A DNA stretch of 5,331 nt, taken from positions 1 through 5,331 of the forward strand of contig CALVXT010000097.1 in the NCBI GenBank assembly GCA_944371545.1, written 5' to 3'. Made by a program: the position numbers and the translations under genes. Source of the DNA: an uncultured Bacilli bacterium (GTDB lineage Bacteria > Bacillota_I > Bacilli_A > RF39 > UBA660). The notes beneath the pieces were generated by a model that saw only the letters and a program-made list of their open reading frames with translations, did not search any database and was not told the DNA's origin. This document shows, piece by piece, positions 1 through 5,331 of this stretch (position 1 is the stretch's first letter; each line of letters begins with the position of its first letter).

Positions 1-24
1 AAAAAAAGAAGTTATCCTTTCTTT
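1..24 (-). terminator. Weak hairpin with T tract after the unknown gene
   Basis: On the minus strand AAAGAAAG (24-17), loop GATAA (16-12) and CTTCTTT (11-5) can form seven pairs with one bulged A, leading into a T run to the window edge. It lies 27 nt after the TAG stop at 51. The stem is mostly A-U and weak. The same bases hold AAAGGA, which could instead be an SD for a gene starting beyond the window, though no start codon appears in the remaining 14 nt. Confidence 0.3.
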
Positions 25-50
25 TCTATTTTTATAATTTTTATTTCTTT

Positions 51-449
51 CTATTTGTTTTTTTCAACTGAAATAATTTTTTTTAAAGCAAAATAATCTG
101 GGACAACAATATCTTTTTCGCCAACGCCAACAATAATTTGATCATATTTTTTATAATTTAGTAAACATGCTCTTTTAAATCCGTGTAAAGCAATTTCCAT
201 TAATTCATCTAAAGACAATTCGTACTTTTCTAGCCAGTAGTTTTTGGTAGTAATACTTTGTAAATCAATTTCTTTGCCGACAAAAATCTTTTTTGTTTCT
301 TTTTTGTTTTCAATTTTAGCTCCTGTAATTAAAGGAATGGATAAAGAAAGTTGTTTATTCATTATTTCAATATTTTCTCTATCTTCGATATCGATTTTTT
401 TTGTATAAGAAGACTTTCCGATAACATAAGAAATTCTTTTATGGTTCAA
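51..449 (-). CDS. Conserved-looking hypothetical protein of unknown function, TTG start
   Basis: I do not recognise this protein. With the TTG at 449 it has 132 residues, beginning MNHKRISYVIGKSS and ending VEKNK. It is soluble, Lys/Ile-rich, without signal peptide, membrane segment or Cys/His metal cluster. A middle segment YWLEKYELSLDELMEIALHGFKRACLL looks helical, then a beta-like KYDQIIVGVGEKDIVVPDYFALKK. Its own promoter and strong SD argue that it is a real, independently expressed gene; codon use and composition match the neighbours. The frame extends upstream to a TTG at 503 (150 residues), but that TTG is part of the -35 TTGACA and the extra 18 residues lack an SD, so I prefer 449. 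In Bacillus, ylbF follows ylbE; this protein does not look like YlbF to me. Confidence 0.72.
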   Translation of the reverse strand: MNHKRISYVIGKSSYTKKIDIEDRENIEIMNKQLSLSIPLITGAKIENKKETKKIFVGKEIDLQSITTKNYWLEKYELSLDELMEIALHGFKRACLLNYKKYDQIIVGVGEKDIVVPDYFALKKIISVEKNK

Positions 450-454
450 ATCAA

Positions 455-463
455 TCACCTCTT
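455..463 (-). promoter_or_regulatory. Strong Shine-Dalgarno that decides the start of the unknown gene
   Basis: AAGAGGTGA is the best ribosome binding site in the window, 5 to 6 nt before the TTG at 449-447. The upstream in-frame TTG at 503 has no SD at a suitable distance and would lie upstream of the predicted transcription start. Confidence 0.75.
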
Positions 464-474
464 GGTAAGTATTT

Positions 475-503
475 ATTTTAAAAACATTTTTATTATTTGT
501 CAA
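475..503 (-). promoter_or_regulatory. Near-consensus sigma-A promoter
   Basis: On the minus strand a perfect -35 TTGACA (503-498) is followed by exactly 17 bp and then TAAAAT (480-475, five of six matches to TATAAT). The expected transcription start is about 466-470, giving a leader of about 17-21 nt that contains the SD AAGAGGTGA. The promoter begins 1 nt after the ylbE stop, in the 55-nt gap, so the next gene can be expressed independently of ylbD-ylbE and of parE-parC. Confidence 0.8.
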
Positions 504-504
504 T

Positions 505-726
505 TTATTTTAAAGACATTAACACTCCATTAATTAAGTCAATGTTATCAATCATTTCGCTTATTTTATCTGTAGGCCGTTCTTTGTACAATTCTTTCAT
601 TTTGCTTTCAAATTCTTTATAGGTGTTGGCATCACGATTTAAATATTTGAACCAATAGGAATTTTCTTTTAAATACCGATATATTTTAGGATTATCTAAA
701 AATTTTTTTTGTAATATTAATTCCAT
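505..726 (-). CDS. ylbE: YlbE-like small protein
   Basis: A 73-residue soluble protein that fits the YlbE-like family of Bacilli, whose members are about 75-80 residues and have no known function. The pattern is an N-terminal helix with L.NP.IYRYLKENSYWFKYLNRD (about 10-32; the W(Y/F)..L.R block is the recognisable core), a second segment YKEFESKMKELYKERPTDKISEMIDNIDLINGVL (36-70) in which the P..KI..M.....L region resembles the family's IPHRVE..... helix, and a short hydrophobic end. Sequence evidence alone is moderate for so short a protein; position immediately after ylbD, as in Bacillus, carries much of the weight. The start is an ATG 3 nt after the ylbD stop with GAGGA 7 nt upstream. The TAA stop is 1 nt from the -35 box of the next promoter. 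Confidence 0.75.
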   Translation of the reverse strand: MELILQKKFLDNPKIYRYLKENSYWFKYLNRDANTYKEFESKMKELYKERPTDKISEMIDNIDLINGVLMSLK

Positions 727-729
727 AGG

Positions 730-1092
730 CTAATCCTCGAAAAATTTATTAATTGGTCGTGGAACTTTGGGAATAGTTGCAGTTAAAGGAGTAGTTGTAT
801 CAGACTTTCCAGTTAGTTCACTTACAATGCTTAACGCTTTTTGAGCTGTTTTAATATGTTCTTGAATTGAATTCATATCCATGGTTTTTAATTTTTCTGT
901 TAAAACATTCATTGTATCTTTTGTATTCACACTATTTGTTGAATTCAAATATTTTGACCACGCATTTTCATCAGCGCCATAAATATCATAAATTTCATAA
1001 AAATTTTGCCATGTCATTTCTTTATTTCTTATATAATCTAGTAATTCTGGATGAAGGCGTGCGAAATTTTTAAATTCTTCCTTTTTTTCCAT
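730..1092 (-). CDS. ylbD: YlbD-family protein (putative coat protein family)
   Basis: A 120-residue protein matching the YlbD family as I know it from Bacillus. The N-terminal block F..FARLHPELLDYIRNKEMTWQNFYEIYDIYGADENAW (about residues 7-45) has the family's HP.L...R....TWQ.FYE pattern and the acidic/Trp ending. A middle helical stretch with IQEHIKTAQKALSIVSEL (about 76-93) and a Pro-Arg-rich tail ending PRPINKFFED (111-120) also fit. There is no signal peptide or membrane segment. In Bacillus subtilis YlbD is called a putative spore coat protein, but its biochemical role is unclear, and nothing here shows that this organism sporulates. It lies 64 nt downstream of parC and directly upstream of the YlbE-like gene, the same ylbD-ylbE pairing as in Bacillus, which strengthens both calls. 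The ATG has the SD AGGTGA 7 nt upstream. Confidence 0.85.
   Translation of the reverse strand: MEKKEEFKNFARLHPELLDYIRNKEMTWQNFYEIYDIYGADENAWSKYLNSTNSVNTKDTMNVLTEKLKTMDMNSIQEHIKTAQKALSIVSELTGKSDTTTPLTATIPKVPRPINKFFED
734..738 (-). promoter_or_regulatory. Shine-Dalgarno of ylbE within the ylbD 3' end
   Basis: GAGGA is made of the penultimate Glu and final Asp codons of ylbD and stands 7 nt before the ylbE ATG at 726. The ylbD TAG and the ylbE ATG are 3 nt apart, which suggests translational coupling of the pair. Confidence 0.65.
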
Positions 1093-1135
1093 AAAAAAAT
1101 CACCTATTACATTCTATGTGATAAGTGAATTTTTT
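1093..1135 (-). terminator. Terminator-like hairpin after parC that contains the ylbD ribosome binding site
   Basis: Read on the minus strand, the arm 1128-1116 pairs with 1112-1100 around an AGA loop (1115-1113). There are 12 pairs of 13, one of them G-U, with a single C-A mismatch at 1120/1108. Seven U residues (1099-1093) follow at once and an A tract (1135-1130) precedes the stem, the usual shape of an intrinsic terminator. It lies 29 nt after the parC stop, so it probably ends or attenuates the parE-parC transcript. The A tract and U tract also make it a plausible terminator on the plus strand, though I see no gene there. The 3' arm includes AGGTGA, the SD of the next gene. Pairing was done by hand and no energy was computed. 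Confidence 0.68.
1100..1105 (-). promoter_or_regulatory. Shine-Dalgarno of ylbD, inside the hairpin 3' arm
   Basis: AGGTGA is followed by exactly seven U and then the ATG at 1092, good spacing for initiation. All six bases are paired in the terminator-like hairpin, so in a read-through transcript the site would be masked unless the ribosome or another structure opens it. Confidence 0.7.
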
Positions 1136-1156
1136 ATTTTTTTTATCCCACTATTT

Positions 1157-3628
1157 TTATAATTTAAAATCATTTAATTCAAATGTTTGTTGTTCTTCTT
1201 TAGGACTTGCTTTTATTTCTTTTTTTTCTATTTCTGCTGTTTTTAATGAAGCTAAAACTTCTTTTTTCGAAATAGTCGAACCTGTACTTTGTAAGTCCAT
1301 AATTGGTATCTCACTATTTTTTAGTTCTTTTTTGCCATCTTCTGTTATTAAAGTTACATCGGTCTTAGAGGAAGTCATTAAAACATTCGTTATCTCATAT
1401 GGAGAACTTTTTACTTTTTTTATTAAAGAATTTCCTCTTTTTGCTCTTCCTGTTTCTTCTAATTCAGTTGTTTTCACTCTTTTAGCTGTATTTTTATTTG
1501 TAAATACTGTGATGTATTCTTCATCTGTAATTCCTTCAATAGCGACTATTTCATCATCTTTTAGATTCATAGCTTTTACTCCTGAACCTCTTACTCCTAC
1601 TAAAGGAACTTCAATTTTATTAAATTTACAATAGTATCCATTTTTAGAAACTAATAAAATATTTTGAGTTGCGACTAAAGCCTTTACTACTTCATCTTGG
1701 TCTTTTAATTTCATAGAAGTCATAGCTTTTGAAATTCTCGATGCTTCATACTCACTCGCTTTTGTTCTTTTTATCATACCATTTTTGGTTACTGAAATGA
1801 TTTCTTCTTCTGGATTATATATACAAGAAGAAACAACTTTTTCTTCTGGACTTAAGCTAACAATATTATTAATATGTTTTCCCAACTCTTTCCATTTTGT
1901 TTCAGGAATTTTATGAACTGGTAAGAACAAATAGTTTCCTAAATTTGTAAAGAATAAAATATGGTCTAGTGTTGTTACATCAAACATATTGGTAATAAAA
2001 TCTCCCGGTTTCATAGCAGGTTCTTCAGTATTTGCTTGATATACTTTTGTACTTACTCGTTTTACATAACCTTCTTTAGTTACAATGACTACAACATTTT
2101 CTTTTGGAATCATACTTTTTAAATCAATTTTTATTTCGGTTACTTCATCTTTGATTTCTGTACGTCTTGCACTAGCATATTCTTTTTTGATTTGTTTTAA
2201 TTCAGTTTTCATTACATATTTTAAAGCTTCCTCTTGTTCTAGAATCTGTGTCCATATATGCATATTTTTGGCAAGTTCTTTCATTCTTTCTTCAATATCT
2301 AAAATATCTGTATTCGTTAAACGATACAATTGTAATTCAACAATTGCTTTTGCTTGTTCAAAAGTGAAAGCATATTGTTCTACTAAATTATCGATTGCAT
2401 TGCTTTTATTTTTACTCGCTCTGATTGTCGCGATTACTTCATCTAAAATGGAAATCGCTTTAATTAATCCTTCTAGAATATGATAATCTTTTTTCGCTGC
2501 TTCTAAATCAAATTTAGTTCTTCTTGTAATTACTTCTTTTTGATGTGCGATAAAAGCATCTAATATTTCTAAAATTCCTACTAATTTTGGTCTTCTATTT
2601 ACAATAGCAACCATATTGAAATTGTAATTAATTTGTAAATCGGTATTTTTTAGTAAATAATTTAGTACTAATTCGGCGTTTGCTTCTTTTTTTAAATCAA
2701 TGACTAATCTCGCCATATTTTGAGTGTCTGATTCATCGATGATATCATTTATTCCTTCAACCTTTTTATCCAATTTAATATCGGTTATCTTTTTAATTAA
2801 TTGTTCTTTAACTACTTCATAAGGAATGGAATGAACAATGATTTGTTTTTTATTACCATTTTGAACAATTTCTGTTTTGGCTTTTAATACAACTTTTCCC
2901 TTTCCTTTGGAATAGGCATCAATTAACCCTTGTTTTCCTTCAATAACTCCTGCTGTTGGAAAATCTGGACCAGGAAGAATATCCATAATTGTTTCTAGTT
3001 TACAATTTGGAGAATCAATTCTTTTAATAGTCGCATCAATGACCTCTCCTAGATTATGAGTAGGAATATTTGTCGCATAACCAGCTGAAATACCTGTAGA
3101 ACCATTGACCAAAAGATTAGGAAATCCAGCAGGTAAAACGGTAGGCTCTAAAGTTGTATCATCAAAGTTATAAGCCATTTCGACAGTGTTTTTCTTGATT
3201 GAATTTAACATTACACCAGCAAATTTTGAAAGCCTTGCTTCTGTATAACGCATTGCTGCAGGACCGTCCCCATCAATTGAACCATTATTTCCATGTACAT
3301 CAATGAGTTTTTCACGCATTTTCCAAGGTTGTGACATACGGATTAATGCATCATAAATTGAAGAATCACCATGTGGGTGAAAATTACCCATAATTTCTCC
3401 AACGGCTTTGGCACTTTTTCGGTAAGGCTTATCATAGGTATACCCAGATAAATACATACCATATAAAATTCTTCGTTGAACAGGTTTTAATCCGTCTCGT
3501 ACATCCGGTAGTGCTCTTTCTTGAATGATTTCTTTGGCATATTTTCCAAAACAATCGCCCATGATTTCTTCTAAACTGTATTCATAAATTTTTTCAACAA
3601 TTGTTTTTTCTTCTTTCTTCTTGGCCAT
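1157..3628 (-). CDS. parC: DNA topoisomerase IV subunit A (ParC), complete
   Basis: DNA-cleaving subunit of topoisomerase IV, partner of ParE. At 823 residues it has the usual length for Gram-positive ParC. Residues 30-470 or so form the breakage-reunion core: ALPDVRDGLKPVQRRIL (39-55), the HPHGDSSIYD helix (84-93) and AAMRYTEARLS, whose Tyr128 (codon 3245-3247) is the catalytic tyrosine that attaches to DNA. TGISAGYATNIPTHN carries the conserved DNA-bending isoleucine. From about residue 510 a GyrA/ParC C-terminal beta-pinwheel shows six repeated strands (KEGYVKRVS, NLGNYLFLP, KNGMIKRT, KNGYYCKF, NKNTAKRV, EDGKKELK). There is no canonical GyrA box (QRRGGKG), which favours ParC over GyrA. The quinolone-determining positions are wild type, Ser89 and Asp93 (pneumococcal Ser79/Asp83). 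The start is supported by AGGGAAGTG 5 to 6 nt upstream. A charged tail of about 30 residues follows the last blade. Confidence 0.97.
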   Translation of the reverse strand: MAKKKEEKTIVEKIYEYSLEEIMGDCFGKYAKEIIQERALPDVRDGLKPVQRRILYGMYLSGYTYDKPYRKSAKAVGEIMGNFHPHGDSSIYDALIRMSQPWKMREKLIDVHGNNGSIDGDGPAAMRYTEARLSKFAGVMLNSIKKNTVEMAYNFDDTTLEPTVLPAGFPNLLVNGSTGISAGYATNIPTHNLGEVIDATIKRIDSPNCKLETIMDILPGPDFPTAGVIEGKQGLIDAYSKGKGKVVLKAKTEIVQNGNKKQIIVHSIPYEVVKEQLIKKITDIKLDKKVEGINDIIDESDTQNMARLVIDLKKEANAELVLNYLLKNTDLQINYNFNMVAIVNRRPKLVGILEILDAFIAHQKEVITRRTKFDLEAAKKDYHILEGLIKAISILDEVIATIRASKNKSNAIDNLVEQYAFTFEQAKAIVELQLYRLTNTDILDIEERMKELAKNMHIWTQILEQEEALKYVMKTELKQIKKEYASARRTEIKDEVTEIKIDLKSMIPKENVVVIVTKEGYVKRVSTKVYQANTEEPAMKPGDFITNMFDVTTLDHILFFTNLGNYLFLPVHKIPETKWKELGKHINNIVSLSPEEKVVSSCIYNPEEEIISVTKNGMIKRTKASEYEASRISKAMTSMKLKDQDEVVKALVATQNILLVSKNGYYCKFNKIEVPLVGVRGSGVKAMNLKDDEIVAIEGITDEEYITVFTNKNTAKRVKTTELEETGRAKRGNSLIKKVKSSPYEITNVLMTSSKTDVTLITEDGKKELKNSEIPIMDLQSTGSTISKKEVLASLKTAEIEKKEIKASPKEEQQTFELNDFKL

Positions 3629-3633
3629 TTTTT

Positions 3634-3642
3634 CACTTCCCT
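3634..3642 (-). promoter_or_regulatory. Shine-Dalgarno of parC
   Basis: AGGGAAGTG fills most of the 17-nt gap between the deoxyribosyltransferase-like stop and the parC ATG. It is close to the AGGGAGGTG form and fixes the parC start at 3628. Confidence 0.75.
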
Positions 3643-3645
3643 GCT

Positions 3646-4116
3646 TTATTTTGTAAATTTTAAATTTGCTTCTTGAATAGCATTTTGTAATAAAATTTCT
3701 AAATGATTTTCTGGTTTCTTTTTATAGTCTAGTTCATATAACCAATCTAGATATTTAACTTTACATGCACTATCCGGTCTTCCATATAATACTTTTTTTG
3801 ATGATAACCAGTAACCAAATTCGACATTTGTCGTAAACCCAGGCATTTCTGGCAATTTTCTTGGTATCCAAAAAACAATGACGGTTGATGACTCTAGTGC
3901 TTCTCGTTCCCACATAGCTTGATCTATGTAATTTTCTTTTGGTTTCCATGTAGAATATTCTGGAACATATATAACTCCATCAAAATTCTTTTTCCTTAGT
4001 ATTTCACAAGCTTCTTTACGCCATGAGATACTATTTTCTTCTCTAGGTGTAGGTCCAGCTAAAAAAATAGATTTTTGGTTTTTTATTACTTTTTCATCCG
4101 AATAATTAATCTTCAT
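3646..4116 (-). CDS. Nucleoside 2-deoxyribosyltransferase-like protein (Nuc_deoxyrib_tr_2 type)
   Basis: A 156-residue cytoplasmic protein with no signal peptide or membrane segment. Visible motifs match the second family of nucleoside 2-deoxyribosyltransferase-like enzymes: IFLAGPTPR (residues 17-25, nucleotide-binding loop), SWRKEA (31-36), VIYVPEY (48-54), WEREAL (69-74), VIVFWIPR (79-86), PGFTTNVEFG (92-101) and a C-terminal RPDSACKVKYLDWL. Glu99 in NVEFG is the likely nucleophile that would form a covalent 2-deoxyribosyl intermediate, by analogy with classical enzymes that exchange bases between deoxynucleosides. Related enzymes hydrolyse nucleoside phosphates, so the actual substrate is unknown. 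It sits between parE and parC with gaps of 14 and 17 nt and its own SD (AGAAGG, 4123-4128, 6 nt from the ATG), so it is surely co-transcribed with them. Base composition resembles the neighbours. Family assignment is strong; a link to topoisomerase function is not shown. Confidence 0.87.
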   Translation of the reverse strand: MKINYSDEKVIKNQKSIFLAGPTPREENSISWRKEACEILRKKNFDGVIYVPEYSTWKPKENYIDQAMWEREALESSTVIVFWIPRKLPEMPGFTTNVEFGYWLSSKKVLYGRPDSACKVKYLDWLYELDYKKKPENHLEILLQNAIQEANLKFTK

Positions 4117-4122
4117 ACAAAA

Positions 4123-4128
4123 CCTTCT
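4123..4128 (-). promoter_or_regulatory. Shine-Dalgarno of the deoxyribosyltransferase-like gene
   Basis: AGAAGG lies in the 14-nt gap after the parE stop, 6 nt before the ATG at 4116. It supports that start and independent translation within the parE-parC transcript. Confidence 0.75.
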
Positions 4129-4130
4129 TT

Positions 4131-5331
4131 CTATTTTCTAAAATCATCTTCTAAAGTAAAGTCGACATTTTCATTTATCCATTCTTTTCTTGGTGCTACT
4201 TCATCACCCATCAACACATGAATTCTTTTTTCTGCTAAGGCAGCGTCCGTAATAGAAACTCGCATGAGCCTTCTATTTGCCGGATCCATTGTTGTTTCAT
4301 AAAGTTCATCTGGATCCATTTCTCCTAAACCTTTAAATCTTTGAACTTTATAATTTCCTTTTAATGTTTTTTTCTTTTCTTCTAACTCTTCATCCGTTGC
4401 AATATATTCTTTTCCTTTGCTTGTTTCAATTGCGTATAAAGGAGGAGTTGCCACATAAAGCATTCCTTGTTCTATTAAAGGACGCATGAAACGATAGAAG
4501 AATGTAATCAGAAGAATTTGAATGTGCGAACCGTCTACATCAGCATCTGTCATGATAATTACTTTGCCATAATTTGATTCTGTATAATCAAAACTTTGTC
4601 CAAGACCTGCACCAATGGCATATTCAATTTGTCTTAGCTCGGCATTTGCTTCAATTTCATGTTGACTTGCTTTTTCACAATTTAATACTTTTCCTCTTAA
4701 TGGAAGAATTGCTTGTGTTTCTCTATTGCGAACTGGTTTTGCTGAACCACCGGCAGAATCTCCCTCGACTAAGAAAAGTTCGTTTTTTGCATAATCTTTA
4801 CCCGTTGCTTTAGCTAGTTTTTCACTTAATACTCTTTCTTTGTTGTTTTTTCCAGTTCCTTTTCTTACTTGTTCACGAGCTTTTCTTGCAGCTTCTCTTG
4901 CTTCTTTACTTTTTTGAGCTTTTTCTAAAATACTTAAGGCAATTTCTTTATTTTCTTCTAAAAAGAATTTTAAATTCTCATAAGTAATACTTTCAACAAC
5001 GCTTCTAGCTTCTGGAGTTCCTAGTTTTCCTTTTGTTTGTCCTTCAAATTGAAGTAAATCTTCAGGAATCTTAACTGCAATAATAGCACTTAATCCTTCT
5101 CTTACGTCGCCACCATCTAAATTTGCATCTTTGCCTTTTAAAATGTTATTGGATTTAGCATAGTCATTAAAGGCTTTGGTGATTCCTGTTTTAAATCCCA
5201 CTTCATGAGATCCTCCATCTCCTGTTTTTACATTATTTACAAAGGAAAGAATTTGTTCATTATAAGAATCTGTATACTGCATGGCAATATCTACTTCTAT
5301 TTTATTTTTTGTATTCGTAAAATGAATCGGT
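4131..5331 (-). CDS. parE: DNA topoisomerase IV subunit B (ParE), 5'-truncated by the window edge
   Basis: ATPase subunit of topoisomerase IV, which pairs with ParC to decatenate replicated chromosomes and relax supercoils in the cytoplasm. The frame is open to the window edge: 16 full codons precede the in-frame ATG at 5282, which is internal and not the start. About 399 residues are visible; ParE is usually about 650, so the N-terminal GHKL ATP-binding domain is missing. What remains is, in order, the rest of the transducer domain with the QTKGKLG loop (switch lysine codon 5031-5033, equivalent to GyrB Lys337), then the TOPRIM domain with EGDSAGG (catalytic Glu codon 4764-4766), PLRGKVLN and TDADVDGSH (metal-binding aspartates, codons between 4547 and 4533), then the C-terminal RFKGLGEM...RRLMRV block. 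The PLRGK and EGDSAGG regions look wild type. ParE rather than GyrB is inferred mainly from the downstream ParC. The TAG stop lies 14 nt before the next gene, which implies one operon. Confidence 0.96.
   Translation of the reverse strand, partial: PIHFTNTKNKIEVDIAMQYTDSYNEQILSFVNNVKTGDGGSHEVGFKTGITKAFNDYAKSNNILKGKDANLDGGDVREGLSAIIAVKIPEDLLQFEGQTKGKLGTPEARSVVESITYENLKFFLEENKEIALSILEKAQKSKEAREAARKAREQVRKGTGKNNKERVLSEKLAKATGKDYAKNELFLVEGDSAGGSAKPVRNRETQAILPLRGKVLNCEKASQHEIEANAELRQIEYAIGAGLGQSFDYTESNYGKVIIMTDADVDGSHIQILLITFFYRFMRPLIEQGMLYVATPPLYAIETSKGKEYIATDEELEEKKKTLKGNYKVQRFKGLGEMDPDELYETTMDPANRRLMRVSITDAALAEKRIHVLMGDEVAPRKEWINENVDFTLEDDFRK

Noticed and set aside
351..533. Plus-strand open frame of 60 residues
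   Set aside because: Overlaps the promoter and start of the minus-strand unknown gene and the ylbE end; Phe/Ile-rich shadow with no SD.
867..1073. Plus-strand open frame of 68 residues opposite ylbD
   Set aside because: Fully inside the recognisable YlbD-like gene, low-complexity His/Leu/Tyr composition, no initiation signal.
1111..1118. CATAGAAT before ylbD, resembling a sigma-E/sigma-K -10 or a sigma-A TAGAAT
   Set aside because: No matching -35 at the right spacing (only A-rich sequence), and a start 7 nt downstream would fall inside the ylbD SD. The bases are better explained as the hairpin loop and inner stem.
1125..1634. Plus-strand open frame of 169 residues opposite the 3' end of parC
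   Set aside because: It is antisense to the well-supported ParC pinwheel, rich in Phe/Ser/Val as expected from the complement of Lys/Glu-rich codons, has no recognisable domain and begins in the terminator region without a good SD.
2085..2483. Plus-strand open frame of 132 residues inside parC
   Set aside because: Shadow of parC; its hydrophobic composition comes from reading the complement of charged helices, and no SD or family match is seen.
4574..4813. Plus-strand open frame of 79 residues opposite the parE TOPRIM region
   Set aside because: Lies across the conserved TOPRIM motifs of ParE on the other strand and shows no motif of its own.
5280..5282. ATG at 5282 as the start of parE
   Set aside because: The frame stays open upstream to the window edge and encodes plausible ParE transducer sequence (KIEVDIAMQY), so the gene continues beyond 5331.

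Overview
The window is very AT-rich (about 30% G+C by eye). Every gene I can support lies on the minus strand, so transcription runs from high to low coordinates. The gene families are typical of low-G+C Gram-positives. Topoisomerase IV is of the Firmicute ParE/ParC type, and it is followed by homologues of the Bacillus proteins YlbD and YlbE. I infer a member of the Bacilli or a near relative such as a host-associated or gut lineage; I cannot fix the genus. All six visible stop codons are TAA or TAG and the proteins read through with TGG tryptophans, so nothing calls for a recoded TGA.

Region 1 (5331 down to 1157) is a compact topoisomerase IV operon. It holds the C-terminal 399 residues or so of ParE (the gene runs off the window edge), a small nucleoside 2-deoxyribosyltransferase-like enzyme, and a complete 823-residue ParC. 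The gaps are only 14 and 17 nt and each downstream gene has its own Shine-Dalgarno (SD) sequence. ParE and ParC form the A2B2 enzyme that unlinks daughter chromosomes. The nucleoside enzyme between them is unexpected.

Region 2 (1156-505) starts with a 64-nt junction that holds a strong hairpin with a U tract. It looks like an intrinsic terminator for the parE-parC operon, yet its 3' arm contains the SD of the next gene and its U tract is the spacer to that gene's ATG. The YlbD-like gene follows, and then the YlbE-like gene 3 nt after it, with the SD for ylbE inside the last codons of ylbD.

Region 3 (504-1) carries a near-consensus sigma-A promoter (TTGACA, 17 bp, TAAAAT) that begins 1 nt after the ylbE stop. 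It drives a small gene of unknown function whose likely start is a TTG at 449 behind a strong SD, giving 132 residues. A longer 150-residue reading would start on the first three bases of the -35 box. A weak hairpin with a T tract lies at the left edge. There is no gene-free stretch over 300 bases, and I saw no RNA genes, CRISPR arrays or mobile elements.
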